From contig NZ_VCBA01000006.1 of the NCBI RefSeq assembly GCF_007995245.1, positions 1-64,000 of the forward strand: a DNA stretch of 64,000 bases, given 5' to 3'. A program made the position numbers and the translations under genes. The number at the start of each line of letters is the position of its first letter. Position 1 is the stretch's first letter. Positions 33,312 to 41,383 of this stretch are shown here, piece after piece. The stretch comes from Tateyamaria sp. syn59. Lineage in GTDB: Bacteria > Pseudomonadota > Alphaproteobacteria > Rhodobacterales > Rhodobacteraceae. Under the pieces are notes generated by a model. It saw only the letters and a program-made list of their open reading frames with translations, was not told the origin of the DNA and did no database searches.

Positions 33312-34715
33312 TCACATCAGTTCGCGGACATCCGTCAGCTTGCCGGTGATCGCCGCAGCCGCCGCCATGCCGGGGGAGACGAGATGCGTGCGCCCTTTGT
33401 AGCCCTGACGCCCTTCGAAGTTACGGTTGGAGGTCGATGCGCAGCGCTCGTCCTCGGCCAGTTGGTCAGGGTTCATGGCCAGGCACATGGAACAGCCCGC
33501 TAGGCGCCATTCGAAACCGGCTTCCTTGAAGATGTCGGCAAGGCCCTCTTCCTCGGCCTGCGCGCGGACGAGGCCGGAGCCGGGGACGACCATGGCGCGT
33601 TTGACCTTGATCTTCTTGCCCTTGAGGATCTCGGCGGCGGCGCGCAAATCCTCGATCCGGCCATTGGTGCAGGACCCGATAAAGACGGTGTCGATTTCGA
33701 TGTCCGACAGCGGCGTGCCTGGGGTCAGGCCCATATAGTCGAGTGAGCGCTGGGCTGCGCCGACCTTGCCGCCTTCGAAGTCGTCGGCAGATGGCACGGT
33801 GGCAGTGATCGGCAGCACGTCTTCGGGCGAGGTGCCCCATGTGACAACTGGTGCGATGTCTTCGCCCTTGATCGTGATGACCTTGTCCCAATGGGCGTCG
33901 TCATCGGAGAAGAGTGTTTTCCACCACGCGAGGGCGGCTTCGAACTGCGCGCCCTTGGGCGCGTGGGGACGGCCTTTGACGTATTCAAAGGTCTTTTCGT
34001 CGGGGGCAATGAGCCCCGCCCGCGCCCCGCCTTCGATCGCCATGTTGCAGACGGTCATGCGCCCTTCCATCGACAGGTCGCGGATGGCTTCGCCGCAATA
34101 TTCGATAACGTAGCCGGTGCCGCCCGCGGTGCCGGTTTCGCCGATGACCGAAAGCGTGATGTCCTTGGCCGTAACGCCGGGGCGCAGTTTGCCCGTAATC
34201 TCGACCTTCATGTTCTTGGATTTCTTCTGGATCAGCGTCTGGGTGGCCAGAACGTGTTCCACTTCGCTGGTCCCGATGCCGTGAGCCAGCGCACCGAAGG
34301 CACCGTGGGTCGCCGTGTGGCTGTCACCGCAGACCACGGTCATGCCGGGCAGGGTCCAGCCCTGTTCGGGGCCGACGATATGCACGATACCCTGACGCAC
34401 GTCGGATACCGGGTAATAGTGAATGCCAAAGTCCTTGGCGTTCTTGTCGAGGGCGGCGACCTGAATGGCGCTGTCCTCAGTCATGTTCTTGGGGTCTTCG
34501 CGCCCCGCCGTTGTCGGCACGTTGTGGTCCGGCACGGCGATGGTTTTTTCTGGAGCGCGCACCTTGCGGCCCGCGATGCGCAGCCCTTCGAAGGCTTGCG
34601 GGCTGGTCACTTCGTGGACCAGGTGGCGGTCGATATAAAGCAGGCAGGTGCCATCGTCGGCCTCGTGCGCGACGTGGGCATCCCAGATTTTATCATAGAG
34701 CGTCTTGGGGGACAT
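33312..34715 (-). CDS. leuC: 3-isopropylmalate dehydratase large subunit
   Basis: A 467-residue aconitase-family protein of normal LeuC length. It opens '[15 protein letters not shown]' and has '[35 protein letters not shown]'-type segments. The iron-sulfur cysteines lie in '[13 protein letters not shown]' and in '[12 protein letters not shown]'. With LeuD it catalyses the second step of leucine synthesis. It is first of the leu genes here, with a patatin gene 116 bases downstream. No leader peptide rich in Leu was recognised upstream. Confidence 0.97.
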   Translation of the reverse strand: MSPKTLYDKIWDAHVAHEADDGTCLLYIDRHLVHEVTSPQAFEGLRIAGRKVRAPEKTIAVPDHNVPTTAGREDPKNMTEDSAIQVAALDKNAKDFGIHYYPVSDVRQGIVHIVGPEQGWTLPGMTVVCGDSHTATHGAFGALAHGIGTSEVEHVLATQTLIQKKSKNMKVEITGKLRPGVTAKDITLSVIGETGTAGGTGYVIEYCGEAIRDLSMEGRMTVCNMAIEGGARAGLIAPDEKTFEYVKGRPHAPKGAQFEAALAWWKTLFSDDDAHWDKVITIKGEDIAPVVTWGTSPEDVLPITATVPSADDFEGGKVGAAQRSLDYMGLTPGTPLSDIEIDTVFIGSCTNGRIEDLRAAAEILKGKKIKVKRAMVVPGSGLVRAQAEEEGLADIFKEAGFEWRLAGCSMCLAMNPDQLAEDERCASTSNRNFEGRQGYKGRTHLVSPGMAAAAAITGKLTDVRELM

Positions 34716-34772
34716 TTTGGTCCTCTCCCTTGGATTGGCTGTGTTTGAAATGGATGACGGGTGTGCGCGGCC

Positions 34773-34925
34773 TTATAGGCGCGCGAGCACCGTGTGCGTG
34801 GCCCCGTAGAAGCGTTCGCGCAGCCGCGCGCGGTCATCCATGTCAAAGAGGCGTGTCATGTCTGCCAGATAACGGGATTCCGTGCGCCGATCAAGCAAGC
34901 GCAATTGATCGTGTGCGATTGGCAT
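34773..34925 (-). CDS. Possible small protein upstream of leuC
   Basis: A 50-codon frame in the 238-base gap between leuC and the MscS gene. It is highly charged with regular composition ('LRLLDRRTESRYLAD', 'MDDRARLRERFYGATHT'). The translation looks more protein-like than the other frames of the gap. There is no visible ribosome site and no family is recognised, so it could equally be a chance frame. Confidence 0.3.
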   Translation of the reverse strand: MPIAHDQLRLLDRRTESRYLADMTRLFDMDDRARLRERFYGATHTVLARL

Positions 34926-34953
34926 TGCATGCTGCGCCAGAGCGGAGGGCAGG

Positions 34954-36351
34954 ATGAGCAACCACACCGAAGGCGCAGGCAACGGCATTGCAGATGCGCT
35001 GAATTCGGCGGCAGAGGCGGCGACGCTGGGCGAGACCCAGGATGGCGAGACGCTGGTTGAGGTCATCACGTCCCTGGGCGCGCTCTTGCTGGGTCACTTT
35101 GAGGTTCTGATTTCGTCCCTGCTGCGTCCGTGGGTGGCGTATCAGCTCGGCATCGCTTTGGTGGTCTTCCTGGTGGCCCACCTGCTGCGCCGCGTGCTGG
35201 GCCCGCGTATCCGGGAGTGGATGGGCACCCGCGAGGGATGGCCCAAATGGCGGATGCGGGTGCTGGTCGTCGTGCACCAGCGGTTGCGGGCGATTTTCTT
35301 TGTCGTGCTGGTCTGGCTGGTGGTCTGGTTCATGCGGGAGGTCACCTGGCCCTCCCGATCCTATGTGTTGGGCATCATTGCGGCGTTGGCTACTGCGTGG
35401 CTGCTTGTCGTTTTTGCGACGCGCCTGATCCGTTCGTTGTTCCTGCGCCGTTTGGTGCGGTATGGCGCGTCGATTTACGTCACGCTGTATATTCTTGGTG
35501 TTGTGGACGAGGCCGCAGAGCTGCTCGACGCCGCCGCCATCAGCTTTGGCGAGATGCGGATTTCGGCCCTGCTGATCGTGCAGGGTGTTGTCATCATCGG
35601 CTGCCTGCTCGCGCTCGCGCGATTTGTCACCGTCACCACCTCCAGCCGTGTGCAGTCGAACGAGGACATTTCGCCCTCGATGCGGGTGCTGATCGTCAAG
35701 GTCGTGCAGATCGTGTTCTACGCTATCGCTTTTTACGCAGGTGTGCGGGCGCTGGGCATTGATCTGACGGGCCTTGCGGTGCTGTCCGGTGCCATTGGTG
35801 TGGGTCTGGGCTTTGGTCTGCAGAAGGTGGTGTCAAACCTTGTCTCGGGCGTCATCATCCTGCTCGACAAGTCGATCAAGCCGGGGGATGTGATTTCTCT
35901 GGGCGACACGTTCGGGTGGATCCAGACGCTGGGTGCGCGCTATGCCTCGGTCGTCACGCGGGACGGGCGCGAGTACCTGATCCCGAACGAGGATCTGATC
36001 ACCGGGCAGGTCGTCAACTGGTCGCACTCCGATCAGTTCGTGCGGCTCGATATATATTTTGGCACGTCCTATGGCTGCGACCCGCATCAGGTCCGCAAGC
36101 TGGCCATCGAAGCAGCCAAGGGCGTGGAGCGGGTGCTGTCGTCCCGCCCGCCTGTCTGTCATATCGTGGGCTTTGGCGACAGTTCGGTGGACTATATCCT
36201 GCGCTTTTGGATTACAGACCCGACGGGCGGTCTGACCAATATTCGAGGCAATGTGTATCTGGCGCTTTGGGACATTTTTAAAGAGAACAATATTTCGATC
36301 CCCTTCCCGCAGCGGGAAGTGCGGCTGTTGGGTGAGGATGACGGATTATGA
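34954..36351 (+). CDS. MscS-family mechanosensitive ion channel
   Basis: A 465-residue inner-membrane protein. About five hydrophobic segments span residues 50-260 ('LGIALVVFLVAHLLRRVLG', 'IFFVVLVWLVVWFM', 'VLGIIAALATAWLLVV'). The pore helix 'GLAVLSGAIGVGLGFGLQKVVSNLVSGVIILLD'-like segment at about 265-300 is the MscS signature, followed by the beta domain ('KPGDVISLGDTFGWI'). Such channels open under membrane tension to release solutes. GGAGGGCAGG precedes the ATG. The downstream MBL-fold gene overlaps its stop by four bases. Confidence 0.93.
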   Translation: MSNHTEGAGNGIADALNSAAEAATLGETQDGETLVEVITSLGALLLGHFEVLISSLLRPWVAYQLGIALVVFLVAHLLRRVLGPRIREWMGTREGWPKWRMRVLVVVHQRLRAIFFVVLVWLVVWFMREVTWPSRSYVLGIIAALATAWLLVVFATRLIRSLFLRRLVRYGASIYVTLYILGVVDEAAELLDAAAISFGEMRISALLIVQGVVIIGCLLALARFVTVTTSSRVQSNEDISPSMRVLIVKVVQIVFYAIAFYAGVRALGIDLTGLAVLSGAIGVGLGFGLQKVVSNLVSGVIILLDKSIKPGDVISLGDTFGWIQTLGARYASVVTRDGREYLIPNEDLITGQVVNWSHSDQFVRLDIYFGTSYGCDPHQVRKLAIEAAKGVERVLSSRPPVCHIVGFGDSSVDYILRFWITDPTGGLTNIRGNVYLALWDIFKENNISIPFPQREVRLLGEDDGL

Positions 36352-37013
36352 TCCAGATTGGTGAGGCGGCGTGGCAGATCCCGGTGATGCCACGGCAGTC
36401 AGTAAATTGTTACCTGCTGGGCGACGTGCTTGTGGACGCCGGGGTGAAAATGTCGGGCCGCAAGTTGCTGGCGGCGCTGCAGGGCAAGGCCGTGTCCGCC
36501 CATGTTCTGACCCACGCCCATCCTGATCATCAGGGGGCAACGGCCGAGATGTGCCGCGCGCTGAATCTGCCGCTGATGTGCCATGGGGCCGAGCGCGAGG
36601 CGGCGGAGACGGGATATGTGCTTGGCTCCTTTCCCAATCCCACATCGGTCATGGCGCGGTTGCAGCAAAGGTTTTTTGCGGGTGAAGGATACCCTGTTGC
36701 TCGGACGCTGATCGAAGGGGATAAGGTCGGCGGGTTCGAGGTGGTCGAGACGCCCGGCCACACGGCGGGTCATATTTCGTTCTGGCGAGCATCTGACGGG
36801 GTGCTGATCGCGGGCGATGCGGCGGTAGGCATGAACCTGTTGACCACCGCGCCGCGGCTTGGCCTGCCGTTGGAGATCGCCACTTGGGATATGGACGCGG
36901 CGAAAGCGTCCATTCGCAAGCTTGCTGACCTGCGCCCGCGCCGCGTTGCCTTTGGACACGGACCGGCGGTCGAGGGTGCTGCCTTTGTCGCGTTTGCCCA
37001 GACGCTAGGCTGA
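36348..37013 (+). CDS. MBL-fold metallo-hydrolase
   Basis: A 221-residue metallo-beta-lactamase-fold hydrolase with the metal motif 'LTHAHPDHQGA', 'ETPGHTAGHISFW', 'IAGDAAVG' and 'GHGP' near the end. The ATG overlaps the MscS stop (ATGA). The family includes glyoxalase II-like thioesterases and many other hydrolases; the specific substrate cannot be named. Size fits the short glyoxalase-II-like group. Confidence 0.9.
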   Translation: MIQIGEAAWQIPVMPRQSVNCYLLGDVLVDAGVKMSGRKLLAALQGKAVSAHVLTHAHPDHQGATAEMCRALNLPLMCHGAEREAAETGYVLGSFPNPTSVMARLQQRFFAGEGYPVARTLIEGDKVGGFEVVETPGHTAGHISFWRASDGVLIAGDAAVGMNLLTTAPRLGLPLEIATWDMDAAKASIRKLADLRPRRVAFGHGPAVEGAAFVAFAQTLG

Positions 37014-37064
37014 TTGCGGAACAGGACGCAGGGCCGGGCGTTGTGTGTCCAAAGGAGACACGCA

Positions 37065-37736
37065 ATGCCACATACACTGACACTGCGCGAAGTCGCGCCG
37101 CTGACACATGACACGAACCGTTACGTCTTTGGCCGTCCGGCCAATTTCGACTTTGAGCCGGGACAGGCTGCTGAACTGACGATCTGCCGTGACGGGTGGA
37201 AGGATGCGGGTCGCCCGTTCACCTTCACCTCGCTGCCCGAGGAGGACCAGCTTGAATTTGTGGTCAAGGTGTATCCAGAGAAAAAGGGCGTGACCGAAGA
37301 GATGGACGACATCAAACCCGGTGCCGTTTTTGAACTCGACGGTCCGTTTGGTGCCATCGAGGACAAGGGGCCAGGCGTTTTTCTGGCAGCTGGTGCTGGT
37401 GTGACGCCCTTTATCGCGATTCTGCGCAACCGCGCGCGGAACGGGACCCTGGAGGGCTGCCACCTGATCTTTTCCAACACCCATGCCAAGGACATCATCC
37501 TGCGCGATGAATGGGACGAGATGGATGGTTTAACTGTCGATCATGTCTTGGCGGAGGAACATGTCGACGGTTTGCATCATGGGCATGTCGATGCCGCATT
37601 CCTGCAGGACCACGTGAAGGATATCGACCGCATGTTCTATATCTGCGGGCCGCAAGGGTATGTAGACGCGATGCGGGATGCGCTGGGCGAGATTGGGGTC
37701 AAGCACGGTAACATAGTCACCGAAGACGGATGGTGA
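37065..37736 (+). CDS. Ferredoxin/flavodoxin-NADP+ reductase-like FAD-binding oxidoreductase
   Basis: A 223-residue flavoprotein. An FAD domain ('GRPFTFTSLPEED', matching the 'R.[FY][ST].[ST]' FAD site) is followed by a NAD(P) domain ('FLAAGAGVTPFIAILRN', 'YICGPQGYVDAM'). It ends after the reductase module, with no iron-sulfur domain. AAAGGAG precedes ATG 37065; the longer frame is non-coding. It would pass electrons between NAD(P)H and a small carrier protein. A strong terminator follows directly. Confidence 0.88.
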   Translation: MPHTLTLREVAPLTHDTNRYVFGRPANFDFEPGQAAELTICRDGWKDAGRPFTFTSLPEEDQLEFVVKVYPEKKGVTEEMDDIKPGAVFELDGPFGAIEDKGPGVFLAAGAGVTPFIAILRNRARNGTLEGCHLIFSNTHAKDIILRDEWDEMDGLTVDHVLAEEHVDGLHHGHVDAAFLQDHVKDIDRMFYICGPQGYVDAMRDALGEIGVKHGNIVTEDGW

Positions 37737-37745
37737 AACAGCAAA

Positions 37746-37770
37746 GGGGTGCCACTGGCGCCCCTTTTTT
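37746..37770 (+). terminator. Rho-independent terminator
   Basis: GGGGTGCC (37746-37753) pairs with GGCGCCCC (37757-37764), with one T-G pair, across a three-base loop, followed by six T. It ends the reductase unit on the plus strand. Run A at 37743-37745 gives little help for the minus strand, which converges here. Confidence 0.85.
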
Positions 37771-37780
37771 GTTGTGAGGC

Positions 37781-37999
37781 CTAACCGGCGACGTCCCTGG
37801 GCACCGCTTCGAGCAGATCGCCGGGCTGGCATTCGAGCGCCTCGCACAGCTTGGCGAGTGTCTCGAAGCGGATACCCTTGACCTTGCCGGATTTGAGCAG
37901 GCTGAGGTTCTGTTCTGTGATCCCGATCTGGGCGGCTAGATCGCGGCCCTTCATCTTGTGCAGGGCCATCATCACGTCGAGGCGGACGATGATGTCCAT
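37781..37999 (-). CDS. XRE-family regulator (YozG-like)
   Basis: A 72-residue protein that is almost only a helix-turn-helix: 'LDVMMALHKMKGRDLAAQIGITEQNLSLLKSGKVKG' and 'LAKLCEALECQPGDLLE'. This is the short YozG/Cro type that is often encoded with a DUF2975 membrane protein, exactly as here: its ATG shares a base with the DUF2975 stop (TGATG). The pair probably controls its own expression or links membrane state to transcription. The longer frame reaching 38308 runs across the upstream gene and is rejected. Confidence 0.9.
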   Translation of the reverse strand: MDIIVRLDVMMALHKMKGRDLAAQIGITEQNLSLLKSGKVKGIRFETLAKLCEALECQPGDLLEAVPRDVAG

Positions 38000-38532
38000 C
38001 AGACGAATTCCCGATTCTCGGTCATGAGCCGTGCCGCTTCGGTCTGGATGTACCCGAAGAGCGTGAGCAAGGCAGCGGCCAGGAGCAGGAACAGGCTTGT
38101 GCCGTCTATGCCAATCGAAAGCGTCCTTTCGCCCGCGGCATTGTTCCAGGTCACGGCCAGGATGACGATGGTGTAGCTGGCGACCTCGACCACGGCGAGG
38201 GCCAGCAGCCCCTGACCGATGCGCATTATGCGGCGCGCCGTGTCTATCTGAAACGTGTCGCCATCGGCGCAGGCGGCAAGCCAGCCGCGCACGCACCAGA
38301 GCACCCACAGCAGCAGCATGTAAGACGCGATTTCAATGACCCGCCATAAGGTCACAGCCCAGACCGTCGGCGTTTCAGGGAAGTTGGCGATGTCGTATTC
38401 GTCGCGCAGATCCGCGACTGACAGACCGCCGTCGGCGATGGCGATGGAGGCGGCAACCACCAGAAGTATCAGCAGGCCGATCGTGGCCCATTCGAACTGA
38501 CGTGCGCGTTTTGTGATCAAGCTGTCTTGCAT
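37999..38532 (-). CDS. DUF2975 membrane protein
   Basis: A 177-residue protein with four hydrophobic helices ('ATIGLLILLVVAASIAIA', 'IASYMLLLWVLWCVRGWL', 'GLLALAVVEVASYTIVILAV', 'SLFLLLAAALLTLFGYIQ'), the DUF2975 layout. It overlaps by one base the XRE gene that follows. The function of the family is not known to me; it sits in the inner membrane. Confidence 0.85.
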   Translation of the reverse strand: MQDSLITKRARQFEWATIGLLILLVVAASIAIADGGLSVADLRDEYDIANFPETPTVWAVTLWRVIEIASYMLLLWVLWCVRGWLAACADGDTFQIDTARRIMRIGQGLLALAVVEVASYTIVILAVTWNNAAGERTLSIGIDGTSLFLLLAAALLTLFGYIQTEAARLMTENREFV

Positions 38533-38602
38533 CTGGATTTCCTATGGAGATACTAAAATTTAATGTAAAACAATAAAAAATGATTCGAAAGGATAAATTC
38601 TG

Positions 38603-39130
38603 ATGAAAGAGATTGTTCTCTCTGTTCTCCTTTTGGTGGCCATGGGTGTGGGGGCATGTTCGACCGTTGTGCCCAGCACATTGTACCAGATGCGCGGACT
38701 CGATCCCTTGTCCGCTGATCCTGCCGACATTGCGTTGCGCGTGGATCTGCCCGAGGGGTTTGGGCTGTTGCCGGGATCAGGTCGGTTGGAATTGCGCGCC
38801 ACCGATACGGATGGGGTGGAGTTTTTTGGCAGCTATCCGATCACGATGGTCGGTGACGTGTTGCAGGTGGCGCCTGCCTCCCATGCGGACCTGCGGGCGT
38901 TGCAGGCCGAGATTGGGGCGCGGAAGGAGGCTGATCCCGATGGTATTAGCGGCAGTCTGGGCGTCGATTTCGAACCGTGCAGCGATCTGGCTGACATCCC
39001 TGAAACGGCCCGTGTTTCGGTGGATATTCGGCTTGCTGCGGATGCGGCTTTCCTGCCCTTGCTGCGTGACGCGCCGCTGGTTGATGCGCTTGAAATGGCG
39101 GCACTCGAAGAGCTGACGCTGTGTCCGTGA
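38603..39130 (+). CDS. Putative lipoprotein of unknown function
   Basis: A 175-residue protein with a signal peptide ending in a lipobox-like 'MGVGACS', so lipidation at Cys19 is likely. The mature region has no recognised domain; it contains two further cysteines ('FEPCSDL', 'LTLCP') that could form a disulfide. It ends 146 bases before the RsfS start, in the same direction. Confidence 0.7.
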   Translation: MKEIVLSVLLLVAMGVGACSTVVPSTLYQMRGLDPLSADPADIALRVDLPEGFGLLPGSGRLELRATDTDGVEFFGSYPITMVGDVLQVAPASHADLRALQAEIGARKEADPDGISGSLGVDFEPCSDLADIPETARVSVDIRLAADAAFLPLLRDAPLVDALEMAALEELTLCP

Positions 39131-39276
39131 GCCGCATTCATTGAAATGTCATGTCAGCGTTGCTACCATTCCCATACCCCGGCGCTGCGGGTTTTGGCGG
39201 CGCGCTGACCAAGGAGGACAATGTCCTGTCATTCTCTGCTGACGCGGTTCAGACCGCTGATGGAGCCGCGGCTGTG

Positions 39277-39636
39277 ATGGCCGCCCCCAAAACGCAGGCC
39301 ACAAGCGAGGCGATCCTTGAGGCCGTGCTATCTTCCCTCAACGACGACAAGGCCGAAGATGTTGTGCAGATTGATCTGCGCGGCAAGACCGCCATGGGTG
39401 ACTACATGGTGATCTGCTCGGGCCGGTCGTCCCGCCAGGTGGCGGCGATCTCGGAAAAGCTGGTGGAGCGGCTGAAGGCGACCTTCGGCATCGCGACCCG
39501 GACCGAGGGCAAGGACACCGGCGACTGGGTGCTGATCGACACGGGCGACGTGATCGTCCACGTGTTCCGCCCCGAAGTGCGCGAGTTCTACCAGTTGGAG
39601 AAGATGTGGCAGCCCGGCGCTGCCGCGGCCAACTGA
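39277..39636 (+). CDS. rsfS: Ribosomal silencing factor
   Basis: The family core is unmistakable: 'DDKAEDVVQIDLRGKT', 'MVICSGRSSRQVAAISEKL', 'DTGDWVLIDTGDVIVHVFRPEVREFYQLEKMW'. RsfS binds ribosomal protein uL14 and blocks subunit joining when nutrients are low. The start at 39277 gives 119 residues, the normal length; an ATG at 39151 would add 42 residues of non-conserved sequence and is less likely. The rlmH gene follows 15 bases later, the usual partner order. Confidence 0.95.
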   Translation: MAAPKTQATSEAILEAVLSSLNDDKAEDVVQIDLRGKTAMGDYMVICSGRSSRQVAAISEKLVERLKATFGIATRTEGKDTGDWVLIDTGDVIVHVFRPEVREFYQLEKMWQPGAAAAN

Positions 39637-39651
39637 TCTGACCCGGCACTG

Positions 39652-40122
39652 ATGCGTGTGCATATCTGCGCGGTGGGCCGCCTGCGGGGCGGTCCAGAGA
39701 GCGATTTGGTGTCCGACTACGTCACCCGCTTTGACCGCACGGGCAGGGCCCTGGGCCTTGGCCCGCTGACCGTTACCGAAGTCGAGGACCGCAAGGGCGG
39801 CGGCATGGGTGCCGAGGCTGATTTGCTGCGTCGTGCGTTGCCAAAGGGCGCGCTGCTTTGCTGTCTGGACGAGCGCGGGAAGGTCGAGGCGTCACCCGCC
39901 TTTGCCAAGCGCTTGGCCGGGTGGCGGGATGCGGGGCGGGGTGACGTCGCCTTTGTCATCGGCGGCGCGGACGGGATTGATCCGGGGCTGCGGAGCGAGG
40001 CGGATCATTTGCTGTCCTTCGGCGCGATGGTCTGGCCGCACATGCTGGTGCGCGTGATGCTGGCCGAGCAGCTGTACCGTGCCGCATCGATCCTGGCCGG
40101 GTCGCCCTATCATCGGGTGTAA
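39652..40122 (+). CDS. rlmH: 23S rRNA (pseudouridine-1915-N3)-methyltransferase
   Basis: A 156-residue SPOUT methyltransferase starting '[11 protein letters not shown]'. Family marks are '[10 protein letters not shown]', the SAM-knot '[13 protein letters not shown]', and the C-terminal '[20 protein letters not shown]'. It methylates pseudouridine 1915 in helix 69 of 23S rRNA on assembled ribosomes. It follows rsfS with 15 bases between, forming a ribosome-related pair. Confidence 0.96.
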   Translation: MRVHICAVGRLRGGPESDLVSDYVTRFDRTGRALGLGPLTVTEVEDRKGGGMGAEADLLRRALPKGALLCCLDERGKVEASPAFAKRLAGWRDAGRGDVAFVIGGADGIDPGLRSEADHLLSFGAMVWPHMLVRVMLAEQLYRAASILAGSPYHRV

Positions 40123-40161
40123 TCCAAAGGCCGCTGCGCGACGCGATTTGTTTTTGTGATT

Positions 40162-40174
40162 GGGGCTCTGCCCC
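40162..40174 (+). repeat. GGGGC/GCCCC hairpin after rlmH
   Basis: GGGGC-TCT-GCCCC lies 40 bases after the rlmH stop, in the 85-base gap before a convergent gene. A T-rich stretch comes about 15 bases later. It could be a weak terminator. Confidence 0.35.
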
Positions 40175-40207
40175 AAACCCCGTGGTATTTTCAGTCAGAA
40201 GAAGGTC

Positions 40208-40564
40208 CTAGTCCGTGGGTAGGGCGACCACTGTTGTGCCTTCGTTCCAGCCAGCGGGCAGGTCGCGCGCCTGGACTTGGACTTGCGTGGTGCCTGCGGG
40301 GATGGTCACGCCGCTCAGGGAGCGGGTGAAGGGCTGTTCGTCCACATGGGGGTGGTGCAGCACGCGCATGCCCAGCTCGTTGCCGTCCATGTCCAGCACG
40401 CGCCAGCCGTCGGCATAGTGGTCCCAGCCGGTGTCCGGGTGGCTGATGGTGACGGAGAAGCGGTAGGTGTCCGTGCCTGTCTTGGCGATGTCGACATTCT
40501 CGATCACCGGCTCTTCGGCAAGGACAGGGGTGGCGAGCAGCAGGAGGGGAATCAGGTGTTTCAT
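40208..40564 (-). CDS. Small secreted protein of unknown function
   Basis: A 118-residue protein with a short signal peptide ('LIPLLLLATPVLAEE'). The mature portion is beta-rich ('YRFSVTISHPDTGWDHYADGW', 'GTTQVQVQARDL') and contains no cysteine. It may have an immunoglobulin-like or small beta fold. No family or function is assigned. It is convergent with rlmH. Confidence 0.7.
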   Translation of the reverse strand: MKHLIPLLLLATPVLAEEPVIENVDIAKTGTDTYRFSVTISHPDTGWDHYADGWRVLDMDGNELGMRVLHHPHVDEQPFTRSLSGVTIPAGTTQVQVQARDLPAGWNEGTTVVALPTD

Positions 40565-40600
40565 GTGGGCACGTTACGGTCCGTTTGTGATGGTGTCATG

Positions 40601-41299
40601 TCACGTGTCCGTGCCCAGCAGGATGGTGCGTGAGTTCGAAGCGAATTCCCGCCGCCAGATGACCGCGAGGGTGAACATCGTTGCCGCAATCAGCGTGATG
40701 GGTCCGGCGAGCCATGCGATGCAGGCCAGCGCGAAGTAAACGGAACGCAGGCCCCGATTGAAGGACCGGGCGGCGGTGATGTTGATCTCGGCCGCCTGTG
40801 CGGCGCGGGGGCTGCAGATCGGGTCCGACGTGTCATTCGGGACAGCCGCCATCACGACGGCGGCATAACCGAAGAGACGGTTGGCCCAGACGAATTTCAG
40901 GAAAGCGTTGGTCAGGAACAAGACCACGATCAGCATCTTGATTTCCCACACGAAGGCAGGTGTCTCCGTCAGGATCAGGTCGTTGGCGATGCCCGTCAGC
41001 CGCTCCGCATTGCCGATCAGGGCCAGCGTGCCGCCGATGGCGATGACGGAGGTCGAGGCAAAGAACGCCGTGCCTTGCCGCAGGCTCGCCACGATCTGCG
41101 CGTCGAAAATGCGCGGCTCGCGCGTGATCATCTGCTGCATCCACTCGCGCCGGAAGTCGGCCATGATCTGCGAGGTCGAGGGGTGCTTGGCGCGCGGGTG
41201 TTCGATGCGCCAGCCGATGACCTGCCAGCCCAATACCAGAAGCCCGAGCGCTGCAAAGTCGAGCGGTGTGAAAAGGGCGATGCGGTCCAGCCAGGTCAT
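40601..41299 (-). CDS. DUF599 membrane protein
   Basis: A 232-residue protein with four hydrophobic segments, the opening 'FTPLDFAALGLLVLGWQ' and a conserved 'MADFRREWMQQMITRE' segment. 'RSFNRGLRSVYFALACIAWL' near the end is also typical of the DUF599 family. ATG at 41299 is preferred; the longer frame adds an unlikely N-terminus. Inner-membrane protein of unknown function, divergent from glcD. Confidence 0.85.
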   Translation of the reverse strand: MTWLDRIALFTPLDFAALGLLVLGWQVIGWRIEHPRAKHPSTSQIMADFRREWMQQMITREPRIFDAQIVASLRQGTAFFASTSVIAIGGTLALIGNAERLTGIANDLILTETPAFVWEIKMLIVVLFLTNAFLKFVWANRLFGYAAVVMAAVPNDTSDPICSPRAAQAAEINITAARSFNRGLRSVYFALACIAWLAGPITLIAATMFTLAVIWRREFASNSRTILLGTDT

Positions 41300-41344
41300 G
41301 GCTGCGGTCTTACACCGCAGCGATTCAGATTGCATCCCGGTCAA

Positions 41345-41367
41345 ATTGGTCATATTATTTTACCAAT
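41345..41367. promoter_or_regulatory. Palindrome upstream of glcD
   Basis: ATTGGT at 41345-41350 and ACCAAT at 41362-41367 form an inverted repeat with an 11-base AT-rich spacer, 17 bases before the glcD start. Half-sites TGGT/ACCA are typical of GntR-type (FadR/GlcC group) regulators, so a metabolite-responsive repressor site is plausible; the wide spacing is not classical. Confidence 0.45.
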
Positions 41368-41383
41368 CGACGGAGGATGTCTC

